From the NCBI GenBank assembly GCA_902760805.1, contig CACWHY010000002.1:124001-188000 (forward strand): 64,000 nucleotides of DNA, in the 5' to 3' direction. Each line of letters opens with the position of its first letter. The stretch's first letter is position 1. This document shows positions 16,209 through 25,219 of this stretch, in pieces. The notes under the pieces were generated by a model. The model saw only the letters and a program-made list of their open reading frames with translations. It did not search any database and was not told the DNA's origin. Origin of the DNA: Ruminococcus flavefaciens (GTDB lineage Bacteria > Bacillota > Clostridia > Oscillospirales > Ruminococcaceae). The translations under genes and the position numbers were made by a program.

Positions 16209-17477
16209 ATGAAGCTTGAAACAAAATGCCTCCATGCAGGCTATACACCTAAGAACACAGAGCCCAGAGTAGTGCCTATCGTTCAGAGCACTACTTACGT
16301 TTACGACTCAACAGACGATGTTGCTGCCGTTTTTGACGATCCCACCAAGAGCCTTATCTACTCAAGATTTGAAAATCCCACTGTTATGGCTGTCGAAGAC
16401 AAGATCGCAGCTCTTGAGGGAGGTATCGGTGCAATGTGTACCTCCAGCGGACAGGCTGCTTCTCTTTGCTCTATCCTGAACATCTGCCAGGCTGGAGACA
16501 GCATCATTTCCACTACAACTATCTACGGAGGAACTATCAATCTCTTCGCAGTTACCTTCAAAAAGCTGGGCATCGAAACTATCTTTGTAGATCCTGATGC
16601 TTCTGAGGATGAGATCCGTGCAGCATTTAAGCCCAACACCAAGGCAGTTTTCGGCGAGACTATCGCTAACCCTGCACTGACAGTATTCGACATCGAAAAA
16701 TTCGCTAAGATCGCACACGAGAACAACGTTCCTCTTATCGTGGACAACACCTTCCCCACACCTATCCTTTGCCGTCCTATCGAGCACGGCGCAGACATCG
16801 TTGTCCACTCCACATCTAAGTACATGGACGGCCATGCTGTTCAGGTGGGCGGTGTGATCGTAGATGCAGGTACTTTCGACTGGGCAAACGGTAAGTTCCC
16901 TGAGTTCACAGAGCCTGATGAGAGCTATCACGGCACTATCTACACAAAGGCATACGGTAAGGCTGCATATATCGTTAAGGCAAGAATGCAGCTCATGAGA
17001 GATTTCGGCTGCTATCCTTCAGCACAGTCTGCATTCTATCTCAACCTTGGCCTGGAGACTCTTGCTGTTAGAATGAAGCAGTATTGCGAGAATGCTAAGA
17101 TCATTTCTGAGTTCCTTGAGGCTGATCCTCATGTTGAGTCAGTAAACTACCCTGGCCTGGCAAGCAGTCCTTACCACGAGCTTGCTCAGAAGTACCTTCC
17201 CAACGGATGCAGCGGAGTTATCTCATTCGTTATCAAGGGCGGCAGAAGCACTGCTGTCAAGTTCATGGATGCTCTGAAGCTGGCATCAAATGAGGTACAC
17301 GTTGCAGATATTAGAACTTGTGTGCTTCACCCTGCAAGCGCAACACATCGTCAGCTCACAGATGAGCAGCTTGTTGCAGCAGGTATCAACGGCGGAATGA
17401 TCCGCTTCTCTGTTGGCCTTGAGAATATCGACGACATTCTCGACGATCTGAAGCAGGCATTTGCAGCTATCGACTAA
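16209..17477 (+). CDS. metY: O-acetylhomoserine sulfhydrylase / Cys-Met metabolism PLP enzyme
   Basis: A PLP-dependent trans-sulfuration enzyme of 422 residues. Family marks are KCLHAGY at the N-terminus, YSRFENPTV, SSGQAA (phosphate-binding), DNTFPTP (Asp to the pyridine nitrogen) and the PLP lysine in VVHSTSKYMDGH. The length above 400 and the GGVIVDAGTFDW region favour MetY, which makes homocysteine from O-acetylhomoserine and sulfide; methionine gamma-lyase is the closest alternative. The ATG at 16209 is chosen over an upstream in-frame ATG (16170) because AAAGGAG lies 9 nt before it and the family starts there. It faces away from the B12 operon, and B12 is a methionine-synthase cofactor, a plausible metabolic link. 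Confidence 0.87.
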   Translation: MKLETKCLHAGYTPKNTEPRVVPIVQSTTYVYDSTDDVAAVFDDPTKSLIYSRFENPTVMAVEDKIAALEGGIGAMCTSSGQAASLCSILNICQAGDSIISTTTIYGGTINLFAVTFKKLGIETIFVDPDASEDEIRAAFKPNTKAVFGETIANPALTVFDIEKFAKIAHENNVPLIVDNTFPTPILCRPIEHGADIVVHSTSKYMDGHAVQVGGVIVDAGTFDWANGKFPEFTEPDESYHGTIYTKAYGKAAYIVKARMQLMRDFGCYPSAQSAFYLNLGLETLAVRMKQYCENAKIISEFLEADPHVESVNYPGLASSPYHELAQKYLPNGCSGVISFVIKGGRSTAVKFMDALKLASNEVHVADIRTCVLHPASATHRQLTDEQLVAAGINGGMIRFSVGLENIDDILDDLKQAFAAID

Positions 17478-17493
17478 AGATCCGATCTATTCA

Positions 17494-17520
17494 AAAAGGG
17501 AGCCCAGCGGCTCCCTTTTA
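17494..17520. terminator. Bidirectional terminator after metY
   Basis: Stem AAAAGGGAGCC / GGCTCCCTTTT with loop CAGC. It lies between two convergent genes. Confidence 0.88.
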
Positions 17521-17521
17521 G

Positions 17522-19738
17522 TTATTTGTTCGTTTTTCTGTATTGCGCTGCCGTCATGCCGCATTTATCTTTGAACTGCCGCATGAAGTGGCTCTCATTA
17601 TTGTAGCCGCACTGCTCAGCCACCTCTTGTATGCGCATATCTGTGTTTGCGAGAAGCTGCATAGCACGCTTGATCCTGGCGCTAATCATGTCATCTTTTG
17701 CAGTTACACCGAAAAGCTGCTTATAAAGTCTCTGGAAGTGGCTGCGGCTAATGGCCATCTCCTTTGCAAGTTCAGATATCTCCCACTCAAGCTGGGGCTG
17801 TGAAAGGATATTTCTCCGAATATGGTAGAGCTGTTCACGATAGTCGATAAAATTGTTCTGAGCAGCGGTCTTCTTGTCAGATAAAGCACTGATACACGAG
17901 CTGAGCTGCTCATCTATTATGGACATCTCATAGTCGGTGATCTCGGAGGCCTCGGTGATAAATTCAGGAAGACTTACTGTCTCCGTCACCGCAAACCTCG
18001 TCCGCATACTGTTTTCAATACTCAGTATCAGTTCCTCGGCTATTTGATCCGGCTGTCCGTCGCTGCTTACTGAGAGCAGCACGGAATAGATCTTGTCCTG
18101 TATACGGGCACAAAGACTGTTTCCGCAGGCGTTGCGAATGATATCCGCTATCACGTTCGATGGGTCGCCCAGTGCGAACTCGTCCGGATAATATGTGATA
18201 AGCAGCAGAAAGCTCCGTGTGCCGCTGTATCTGTTCCTGCTGAGGATCTCCGGAAGATGTATCATGAAGCCTCGTTTATTGAGCATTCCGCTGATGGGGT
18301 CCGCCACAGAGAGCTTTGAGAACTGCTCACTGAAATGCTTTGCGTACATTTTCTTTTGCAGTGATATCAAAGCGCTGGAGATCGAATCGCAAAAGCTGAT
18401 GAGGTACTCATCGATCTCGATGTCCTTAGGATCTGTATATCCAACGGAACAAGATCCAAGTATCTGACCGTCACAGTGAAGAGATGTCATCACGATCAGA
18501 TGCGGGTCGTGTGGAGCATTGAGTGCAGGCAAAAGCGAACGTGTGGGGAAGCTGTACATGGCCCTCTCATTGCTGCCACGGCGCTTTGAAAGAAGCATGA
18601 ACATCTCGTCGGAGAAGCCGTACTGCCTAAATTTATCCGGGTTATCTATATCTGCACGCCAATCGCTGCACAGGCATACATCCAGCCGATCCCAATCTCT
18701 GATCATATGAGCAACGCTGCTGATAGAGTCAGAAAGCTCCTGCAAAGTCGATGATCTGGACATACTATGGATATGATCGGTAGCAATAAACGGACGTGAT
18801 TCGATCATGTGGCTGAACTTTCGCTTTAGGTAGCTGAGTGCAGATCCTTCTCTTTGATTGGACTCGGCGATCCGCTCATACGAACAGCCGCAGCTCCTGC
18901 CGAAAAAAATGCTCTGACAGCGCAGGACGGGCTCGGAGCCCCCGGTGATCAAGTTGTGCAGCGTGAGCATTGCATTTGAGCCAAACTGCTTGTCTCTTCC
19001 GCATACAGTAGTGATCGACGGCTCGTTCATGATCGCCTCAAGGCCGCCGTCAAACCCAGTCACCGCAATATCCTCCGGTACCCTCAAGCCGTGCTCTTTA
19101 AGAGACTCTATGAGTGCAACAGCCATTATGTCGCTTGTGCAAACTATACCATCTGGTTTTTCTATTCGTCCGCAAGCGATATCCTCACCGATCTTCGTTG
19201 GAACGTCCTTCCAGAAATAGCCGTAGAAAACGTCGTCCTCAGTAACAGCCACGCCGTTTTCAGAACAAGCGTCAGTAAATGCCCTAAGCCGCTCCTGAGA
19301 TGATCGATGTTCCGGAACGCCTGTTATGCAGTACAGCTTTTTGCAGCCGTGGGCTTTGATAAGATGAGTGGTAAGGTCAAAAACGCTGTCATACTCGTTT
19401 GCATACAGCGAGGTGAAGTCCTTCAGCTCGTCGCCCAGCACTATGCAGGGCGCATCAGTTTGCCTAAGATAGCTGATGATCTTTTCTGTCAGCTCCGGAG
19501 TGCGGAAGCGTTCAGCAGCATAGATGATACCGTCAAAGCGGCACATACATACAAGCGAATAGATATTTTCAAGTCCGGCGATATAGCTGTCATAGCGCAG
19601 CTCTCGCTGAGAATTCAGTACCCCGGTAAGCACTATCAGGTCGTAGCCGAGCCGTTTAGCCTGAGAGTATACACCGCTGAGCAGCTCATAGTCCTGATGA
19701 CTTATGATCTCCGGCATAAGTATAGCGATCTTTCCCAT
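17522..19738 (-). CDS. LacI-type sensor / degenerate GGDEF / AraC-family regulator
   Basis: A 738-residue cytoplasmic transcription factor. Residues about 1-290 match a LacI/periplasmic-binding sugar-sensor fold (IAILMPEI at the start, GIVCTSDIMAVALIESL and VPEDIAVTGFDG later), but without the usual N-terminal LacI HTH. A central region carries a GAF-like part and a GGDEF-like part (VADPISGMLNKRGF) in which the GGDEF signature itself is missing. The last ~100 residues are an AraC HTH (ISRSHFQRLYKQLFGV, IQEVAEQCGYNNESHFMRQFK). The ATG at 19738 has GGGGAAG upstream. No transport or sugar operon flanks it, so the ligand is unknown. This mixture of modules is seen in some Clostridia regulators. 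Confidence 0.83.
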   Translation of the reverse strand: MGKIAILMPEIISHQDYELLSGVYSQAKRLGYDLIVLTGVLNSQRELRYDSYIAGLENIYSLVCMCRFDGIIYAAERFRTPELTEKIISYLRQTDAPCIVLGDELKDFTSLYANEYDSVFDLTTHLIKAHGCKKLYCITGVPEHRSSQERLRAFTDACSENGVAVTEDDVFYGYFWKDVPTKIGEDIACGRIEKPDGIVCTSDIMAVALIESLKEHGLRVPEDIAVTGFDGGLEAIMNEPSITTVCGRDKQFGSNAMLTLHNLITGGSEPVLRCQSIFFGRSCGCSYERIAESNQREGSALSYLKRKFSHMIESRPFIATDHIHSMSRSSTLQELSDSISSVAHMIRDWDRLDVCLCSDWRADIDNPDKFRQYGFSDEMFMLLSKRRGSNERAMYSFPTRSLLPALNAPHDPHLIVMTSLHCDGQILGSCSVGYTDPKDIEIDEYLISFCDSISSALISLQKKMYAKHFSEQFSKLSVADPISGMLNKRGFMIHLPEILSRNRYSGTRSFLLLITYYPDEFALGDPSNVIADIIRNACGNSLCARIQDKIYSVLLSVSSDGQPDQIAEELILSIENSMRTRFAVTETVSLPEFITEASEITDYEMSIIDEQLSSCISALSDKKTAAQNNFIDYREQLYHIRRNILSQPQLEWEISELAKEMAISRSHFQRLYKQLFGVTAKDDMISARIKRAMQLLANTDMRIQEVAEQCGYNNESHFMRQFKDKCGMTAAQYRKTNK

Positions 19739-19783
19739 GATCTTCCCCGATCTGTGCGTTTTCAGGCCGCACACTTTTTTCTA

Positions 19784-19812
19784 ATTTTAGCACAATTCCG
19801 CAGTAATGTCAA
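19784..19812 (-). promoter_or_regulatory. Promoter of the AraC-family regulator gene
   Basis: TTGACA-17 nt-TAAAAT on the minus strand. Confidence 0.8.
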
Positions 19813-19819
19813 CAAATAG

Positions 19820-19857
19820 CAAAGCGGCCGAGAAATCTCCCAGCCGCTTTGTTTTCT
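19820..19857. terminator. Probable terminator downstream of the YolD-like gene
   Basis: Nine-base stem CAAAGCGGC / GCCGCTTTG (19820-19851). The T-run is better on plus (GTTTTCTG) than on minus (CTATTTG), yet only minus-strand genes adjoin, so orientation is uncertain. Confidence 0.6.
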
Positions 19858-19915
19858 GTTAAATTTCAGTATATGCTGCCCAATGGACATCACACATACT
19901 TATCTTTTCCCGTAT

Positions 19916-20329
19916 CTAAGATATGAGCCCTTGAGCTGCAATGTCATAGATATCCTCAATGGGTATCTTTGTTCCGTCCACAAGAATTACCGAATGGCTC
20001 TGCTCTTCGATGTACTTGAATTCACCTTCGGCAATAACGTAAGCGCCGCCCTCCTTCAGTTGATCCTCTTGGAAGTAGGTGATCACAGTATAAGGCCGTG
20101 CAGGAGCCGATTCAGTTAGGAATTGCAGGCAGCCGTGGATCTTGGACATTCTGTCCTCGTCAGGCTCAAGCCTTCCGCCGGTAGGCCGTCCGGCCTCTGC
20201 CACCTCGTCCTCGTATCCAGTCAGCGCAGCAAAGGGCGCAAACTGACCGGCTCTCTCCTCCATAGTCATGGGCTCTCTGGTTTCCGAAACATGATGAGGA
20301 AGTCCGATAATGTCGTCGTAATTTGTCAT
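19916..20329 (-). CDS. YolD-like domain protein
   Basis: A 137-residue cytoplasmic protein. The motif MTMEERAGQFAPFAALTGYED near residue 22 (shown by RAGQFAPFAALTGY) matches the YolD-like family, small Firmicutes proteins often encoded beside Y-family DNA polymerases. The rest is acidic with a predicted beta-rich C-terminal half (SVILVDGTKIPIEDIYDI). The start has AAGGAG 6 nt upstream. No polymerase gene is adjacent here; it follows the FtsX-type permease by 9 nt and may be cotranscribed with it. The family's biochemical role is not established, so none is claimed. Confidence 0.65.
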   Translation of the reverse strand: MTNYDDIIGLPHHVSETREPMTMEERAGQFAPFAALTGYEDEVAEAGRPTGGRLEPDEDRMSKIHGCLQFLTESAPARPYTVITYFQEDQLKEGGAYVIAEGEFKYIEEQSHSVILVDGTKIPIEDIYDIAAQGLIS

Positions 20330-20338
20330 TTTCTCTCC

Positions 20339-23300
20339 TTAATCAACTGATTTCAATGATTCGGCCATATTGATCTTTTCCAGCTTTAGCTCCATGAAAA
20401 GATCAACGATGATATTGAACACAAATGTCAAAACGATGCTCAGCACGAAGCTCAGCGGAAGGATCTTCACACGAAAATCCACCATATCCACCACGATCTG
20501 ATCCATTACAAATCTGTGCAGGAATATCCCCAGGATAAGCCCAGCAAGAGCTCCTGCTCCGGTCAGGACCAGGTTTTCTCTAAGGACATAGGCTGAGGTC
20601 TCACGGCGGAAAAATCCCAGTACCTTGATAGTTGCGATCTCACGGGTGCGCTCAGTTATGTTTATGTTGGTCAAGTTGTAGATCACAACGAATGCAAGGC
20701 CTGCGGCACAAACTATGATCAGCAGAACGATATAGTCAAGGCTGCTCATCATTTTTCCAAGGCGCTGGCTCAGGTCGCTGAAAAGAGTCATCCCTGTTAC
20801 ATCCGAGAGCTTTGAGATCGAAGCCGCTGACTTAGATACATCGCTGTTTTCCGGGAAATTCACATAGGCGCTGTTATAGCGTGTGCCATTGTCCAGCTGG
20901 CTGTCAAGAGTCTGTGAAGAAACAAAAATGTAGTTGTAAACGTGATTTTCAAAAACACCGGTGACTCTCAGGTGCAGCTCTTCGAGCTCTTCGTTTCGCA
21001 GAACTATCTCTGACCCCACTTTAGCGCCGTAGCGGTCTGCTACACTGTGGCTAACGAGAGCTTCGCCCATACCGGGAGAAGGCAGCTTCTCCCCTTCCAT
21101 CGTGCGGAAGTTCATGAACTGCTCCATATTCGTCCAATCCTCCGGAGCCATAAGAGTGATGCTCTTCACCTTATTGCCATAGAGAAGATCCCAGGAGCCG
21201 GTGTAAAGGGGCATATAGCCGGAGCTGTTCTCCTCTAGAGCAGCAAGCAGCTTATCCGGCAGCTTTCCGTCGTCTGTAGTCTTGCAGTTCAGCGATGCAT
21301 CTGCGATCTGAACTTGACCGTACTGCATTTCGGCAAAACCTGCGATCGAGTCTTTCAGTCCAAAGCCCGTCAGCAGCAGAGCTGTACAGCCGCCGATACC
21401 TACGATCATCATGAAGAAACGCCCTTTGTAGCGCAGGATATTGCGGATAGAGACCTTGTGCAGGAATTTCAGCCTGTTCCATATAAATGGGATCCTTTCC
21501 AGAAGCACTCGCTTGCCGGCTTTAGGCGCCTTGGGCCGCATAAGAACTGCGGAATTCTGTCTTAGCTCCACCCGACAAGCGATCCATGTAGTTCCCAGCG
21601 AACATAGCATGGACGCCGCCACACTCAAAAGAGCCAGCTTCCAGTCGAACATATACGGGATATGCAGCGGTATATACATCAGTTTATATGTCATCCAGAT
21701 TATCGCCGGGAATAGGAATGTTCCCACAGCATATCCGATAGTGCAGCCAAGAAGAGATGCGCTTCCGGAGTAGATCATGAATTTTCCCATGATAGAGCCA
21801 TTTGAGTAGCCCAATGCCTTCAGCACACCGATCTGAGTTCGCTGTTCCTCCACCATACGGCTCATAGTCGTCATACAGACTAGAGCTGCTACAAGAATGA
21901 AGAATATGGGGAAAACTCTTGCAACCTGCTCCACGATCTGAGAGTCGCTCTCAAAGCAGGCATAGCCGATATTCGTGTTTCGGTCAAGAACGTATACATC
22001 AGGAGACTTGATGTCTGCGATCTCCTCCTCAGCTTCAGCCAGCTCCTGCTCTGCATCTGCTATCTTCTCGTTGAATTCCGCAGCGCCCTTCTCGTATTCT
22101 TCGAGCCCACTGTTATACTCAGCCAAACCGTCTTCATACTCTTTCAGGCCGTCCTCATATTCCTTTACGCCTTTATCGAACTCAGCCTTGGAGCTTTCGT
22201 ACTCCTTTTGACCGTCCTGATACTGTTTTAGGCCTTCTTCATACTCACGTCTGCCCTGCTCTAGCTCGGTCTTGCTTTGCTCCAAAGCCTGCTGCTGTGC
22301 AGCTATCTCTGCCTTGCCGGCCTCAAGCTGGTTCCTGGCGTCGGTGAGCTGTTCACGGCTGCTGTCAAGCTGAGCTTTGCCCGCGAGGATCGCCTGGCGC
22401 TGCTCAGGTGGAAGCTGATCCGCCATAGGCAATAGAGCTCCGTATTGAGCCTGGAACTCGGCCTCAGCTGCGGCAAAAGCCTCCTCCTGCCCCTTCAGCT
22501 CAGTTTCTTTTTTGTCAAGATCTGCTTTTGCCTGATCCAGCTGAGCCTGACCATCGGCAAGCTGTGTTTCTCCGTCAGAAAGCTCTTTCTCGGACTGGTC
22601 CAGCTGAGACTTTGAGTCGTCCAGCTTCTTGTTTGCATCCTCCAGCTCCTTGCGGCCGTTTTCGATATCTGCAGCGGAGCTGTCCAGCTTTTCCTTGGCT
22701 TCGTCCAGCTCTGCTTTAACGTCATCGAGCTCTGCCTTCGAATCATCAAGCTCCTTTTGGCCGTCGGTGCGGCTCTTTTCAAGCTCATTGCGGCCGTCCT
22801 CCAGCTCCTGAGCTGCTGAGCTCATAAGCCTTTCGTATCGAGCCTGCGCCTGATCTTCAGCAAGCTCCTCCCAATCAGAAGCTGCCTTCTTTATGATACT
22901 GTCGTACTCATCGGAATAGATCTCTGCATCTGTACCCAGCTTCACAAAGATATCCGTATAAACGTCTGTATCGAAGGCTTTCTCCGGAAGATAGATAAAC
23001 GCATTGACCCCACCGTTGCCAATGGAGGTCGTGCCTCGTTCAAAGTTGATATAGTAGGAGGAATTGGCAATTCCCACAACGGTATATTTATCGTATTTGA
23101 GCTGCTGAGCGGTCTTCTTATCGTTCTCGGAGCTTACACGAAAAATAGTTCCGATCTTCGCTCCGCCGTCCTTGCTGTCAGCTATACACTCCTGAGGGGT
23201 CTGAGGCATCCTGCCCTCTACAAGCTGTATGCCATTGATGTTCCCGGGAAGGCAATGTGTCTTCATAACTCTTTCGTTGCCGGAGCTGGTCTCATACAGC

Positions 23301-23578
23301 ACATCAAGGCAAACCGAGCCCTCGACCACTGTATTTATGGAGGCGCTTTTCAATGCATCAACATCTTCCCTCTCCCAGCCAAGAGTCGAGACAAGACGCA
23401 GGTCGTATAGATCGTTTTCCTGTAAGAAGCCGTTCATCATGTTCACCATTGCCGGAGTAGTTATACGCACACCGGTAAAAAAGCCGACACCCAATGCGAT
23501 TATGGCGAATATTGCGATAAATCGGCCAAATGTGCTTTTTATTTCCCGGAAAGTGGATCTCCTTAACGCTTTCTTCAT
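20339..23578 (-). CDS. FtsX/MacB-type ABC permease with long coiled-coil domain
   Basis: A 1079-residue membrane protein paired with the ATPase encoded just upstream. One transmembrane helix lies at residues 17-37, followed by an extracytoplasmic domain. A very long charged coiled coil (about 235-530) is rich in repeated seven-residue units such as EYEDGLK and QLADGQA. Then come two FtsX-like permease units, about 560-700 and 950-1070, each with three to four helices. This layout occurs in Firmicutes exporters linked to peptide or lipid handling and stress. Start ATG 23578 is 4 nt after the ATPase stop. The substrate is unknown. The repeated codons also make the DNA here internally repetitive. 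Confidence 0.85.
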   Translation of the reverse strand: MKKALRRSTFREIKSTFGRFIAIFAIIALGVGFFTGVRITTPAMVNMMNGFLQENDLYDLRLVSTLGWEREDVDALKSASINTVVEGSVCLDVLYETSSGNERVMKTHCLPGNINGIQLVEGRMPQTPQECIADSKDGGAKIGTIFRVSSENDKKTAQQLKYDKYTVVGIANSSYYINFERGTTSIGNGGVNAFIYLPEKAFDTDVYTDIFVKLGTDAEIYSDEYDSIIKKAASDWEELAEDQAQARYERLMSSAAQELEDGRNELEKSRTDGQKELDDSKAELDDVKAELDEAKEKLDSSAADIENGRKELEDANKKLDDSKSQLDQSEKELSDGETQLADGQAQLDQAKADLDKKETELKGQEEAFAAAEAEFQAQYGALLPMADQLPPEQRQAILAGKAQLDSSREQLTDARNQLEAGKAEIAAQQQALEQSKTELEQGRREYEEGLKQYQDGQKEYESSKAEFDKGVKEYEDGLKEYEDGLAEYNSGLEEYEKGAAEFNEKIADAEQELAEAEEEIADIKSPDVYVLDRNTNIGYACFESDSQIVEQVARVFPIFFILVAALVCMTTMSRMVEEQRTQIGVLKALGYSNGSIMGKFMIYSGSASLLGCTIGYAVGTFLFPAIIWMTYKLMYIPLHIPYMFDWKLALLSVAASMLCSLGTTWIACRVELRQNSAVLMRPKAPKAGKRVLLERIPFIWNRLKFLHKVSIRNILRYKGRFFMMIVGIGGCTALLLTGFGLKDSIAGFAEMQYGQVQIADASLNCKTTDDGKLPDKLLAALEENSSGYMPLYTGSWDLLYGNKVKSITLMAPEDWTNMEQFMNFRTMEGEKLPSPGMGEALVSHSVADRYGAKVGSEIVLRNEELEELHLRVTGVFENHVYNYIFVSSQTLDSQLDNGTRYNSAYVNFPENSDVSKSAASISKLSDVTGMTLFSDLSQRLGKMMSSLDYIVLLIIVCAAGLAFVVIYNLTNINITERTREIATIKVLGFFRRETSAYVLRENLVLTGAGALAGLILGIFLHRFVMDQIVVDMVDFRVKILPLSFVLSIVLTFVFNIIVDLFMELKLEKINMAESLKSVD

Positions 23579-23582
23579 AGGC

Positions 23583-24287
23583 TCACCACTCTATCTCGGA
23601 AACATCTTTGATCTCGGTGTTTATCCGAACATCAGCTATAGTTCCGCTCTTCACTGTGATTATTCTATCGGCCATGGCAGAGATAGCCTGGTTATGAGTG
23701 ATGACCACCACCGTCATACCAGTGCTGCGGCAGGTGTCCTGAAGCAGCTTCAATACAGCCTTTCCGGTGTTGTAGTCCAGGGCGCCGGTGGGCTCGTCGC
23801 AAAGCAGCAGCTTTGGATTTTTCGCAAGAGCTCTTGCAATGGCAACTCTCTGCTGCTCACCGCCAGAGAGCTGTGCCGGGAAATTGCGCATCCTGTCAGC
23901 AAGCCCCACCTGTTCCAGAACTCTGGCTGCATCAAGAGGATCCGGACAGATCTGTGCAGCAAGCTCCACATTTTCAAGAGCGGTCAAATTCTGTACAAGG
24001 TTATAAAACTGGAACACAAATCCCACGTCATAGCGCCGGTATGCTGTGAGCTGGCGCTTATTCATGGCAGAGATGTCTTCCCCGTCAAGGATAGCGCTTC
24101 CTGAGGTCAATGTGTCCATGCCTCCAAGAATATTTAGTATGGTGGTTTTTCCGGCACCGGAAGCTCCTACGATAACGCAGAACTCCCCCTTGCCGATCTC
24201 AAAGCTTACGTCTTTCAGGGCCTCGATCTGGACCTCTCCTGTCTTGTACACTTTTCTGACTTTTTTGAACTGAACATAGGCACTCAT
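23583..24287 (-). CDS. ABC transporter ATP-binding protein (MacB/LolD type)
   Basis: A 234-residue ABC ATPase that powers the coiled-coil permease encoded next. It has Walker [10 protein letters not shown], the Q-loop region FVFQFYNLV, signature [15 protein letters not shown], Walker [13 protein letters not shown] and the H-loop VVITHN. The DEPTGALD sequence is typical of the MacB/LolD/FtsE group. The start follows AAAGGAGATCGATCCC. It is the first gene of a probable two- or three-gene operon. No two-component system of the bacitracin type is adjacent. Confidence 0.92.
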   Translation of the reverse strand: MSAYVQFKKVRKVYKTGEVQIEALKDVSFEIGKGEFCVIVGASGAGKTTILNILGGMDTLTSGSAILDGEDISAMNKRQLTAYRRYDVGFVFQFYNLVQNLTALENVELAAQICPDPLDAARVLEQVGLADRMRNFPAQLSGGEQQRVAIARALAKNPKLLLCDEPTGALDYNTGKAVLKLLQDTCRSTGMTVVVITHNQAISAMADRIITVKSGTIADVRINTEIKDVSEIEW

Positions 24288-24319
24288 GGGATCGATCTCC
24301 TTTAAAGTAATACGAAAGT

Positions 24320-24348
24320 ATTATACCATATCAACTTCACAAATGCAA
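24320..24348 (-). promoter_or_regulatory. Promoter of the MacB-type ABC operon
   Basis: TTGCAT-17 nt-TATAAT on the minus strand, 33 nt upstream of the ATPase start. Confidence 0.8.
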
Positions 24349-24403
24349 GGGATCTCACTAAAGGGACGGCAATAAGTTAAATATGCAAAATTTATCATAG
24401 CCC

Positions 24404-24432
24404 TTGCAATCTATTTCAGAATATGGTAAAAT
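24404..24432 (+). promoter_or_regulatory. Promoter of tRNA-Arg
   Basis: TTGCAA-17 nt-TAAAAT ending 9 nt before the mature tRNA. Confidence 0.78.
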
Positions 24433-24441
24433 ATATATGTT

Positions 24442-24518
24442 GTCCCAATAGCTCAGTAGGATAGAGCGACTGCCTCCTAAGCAGTAGGCCGGAGGTTCGA
24501 CTCCTCTTTGGGACGCCA
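24442..24518 (+). tRNA. tRNA-Arg (anticodon CCU)
   Basis: Cloverleaf readable by eye: acceptor arms GTCCCAA / TTGGGAC, D-loop GCTCAGTAGG, anticodon stem ACTGC / GCAGT enclosing loop CTCCTAA (anticodon CCT), T-loop GGTTCGACTCC, and an encoded 3' CCA. It decodes AGG arginine codons. It has its own promoter and terminator. Confidence 0.96.
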
Positions 24519-24543
24519 GCGGCCAGCTGCCGCACACAGATCT

Positions 24544-24573
24544 GCGCCTCACATAATGTGAGGCGCTTTTTTA
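24544..24573 (+). terminator. Terminator of tRNA-Arg
   Basis: Ten-base perfect stem GCGCCTCACA / TGTGAGGCGC followed by TTTTTTAT. Confidence 0.92.
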
Positions 24574-24663
24574 TATCCAGCCGCCCTCTTACACAAATTG
24601 CTTTTAAGTTTTCTTTTCTAAAAAAATATTTACTTAATTCCTACTGTTTTTGTATCCGAACAC

Positions 24664-24692
24664 TTGACAAAATCGTAAAAAAGTGGTATAGT
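24664..24692 (+). promoter_or_regulatory. Promoter of the ACT protein - homoserine dehydrogenase operon
   Basis: TTGACA-17 nt-TATAGT. A small hairpin GTTCGCCACTGGCGGAC (24710-24726) followed by GATCTTTT lies in the leader; it may be an attenuator or only incidental. Confidence 0.83.
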
Positions 24693-24756
24693 AAATAAGT
24701 AATGTACAGTTGTTCGCCACTGGCGGACGATCTTTTGAATTACAGGGGGATCCGAT

Positions 24757-25200
24757 ATGGACACAAATCCGCAGCTCATCGTTGTTGACGCAAATATCCT
24801 GCCCGAGGTCTTCACAAAAGTCCTTGAGGTGAAAAAACTAATGGCTTGTAAAGGCGAAAAGAGCTTTGCCTCTGCCTGCAAAAGGATAGGTATTTCCCGA
24901 AGCGCCTATTACAAGTACAAGGACTGCGTTTTCTCCTATGAAGAGCTGTTCAACCGTCGGATCGTCAATATGTACCTCCTCCTGAGCGATAGCCCGGGAG
25001 TCCTGTCAAGCGTTCTGGTTTATCTTCATGACCTCCACGCAAATATCCTGACAGTTAATCAGAGCATCCCCGTTGACGGCGCCGCTGCTGTTAATATTTC
25101 GCTGCGGCTCACTGAGGAAGCTCCTGACGAGCTGACTGCCCTTAATTCAATCAATGAGCTGGAAGGCGTGCTCGAGGTAAAGCTCCTTTCTGCCGAATAA
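24757..25200 (+). CDS. ACT-domain protein, UPF0735/PheB-like
   Basis: A 147-residue protein with an N-terminal helix-turn-helix-like segment (FASACKRIGISRSAYYKYKD) and a C-terminal ACT domain (about 65-145, MYLLLSDSPGVLSSVLVYLHDLHANIL, starting LLLSDSPGVLS). This is the layout of the PheB/UPF0735 family. It lies 19 nt upstream of homoserine dehydrogenase on the same transcript, a common pairing in Firmicutes, which suggests an amino-acid-sensing role in the aspartate pathway. ACT ligand and any DNA target are unknown. Confidence 0.85.
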   Translation: MDTNPQLIVVDANILPEVFTKVLEVKKLMACKGEKSFASACKRIGISRSAYYKYKDCVFSYEELFNRRIVNMYLLLSDSPGVLSSVLVYLHDLHANILTVNQSIPVDGAAAVNISLRLTEEAPDELTALNSINELEGVLEVKLLSAE

Positions 25201-25219
25201 TCTACGGAGGTTTTTATTT

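Noticed and set aside
22080-22830. Repetitive DNA considered as a mobile or satellite element
   Set aside because: It encodes the coiled coil of the permease in frame; repetition follows from heptad codons.
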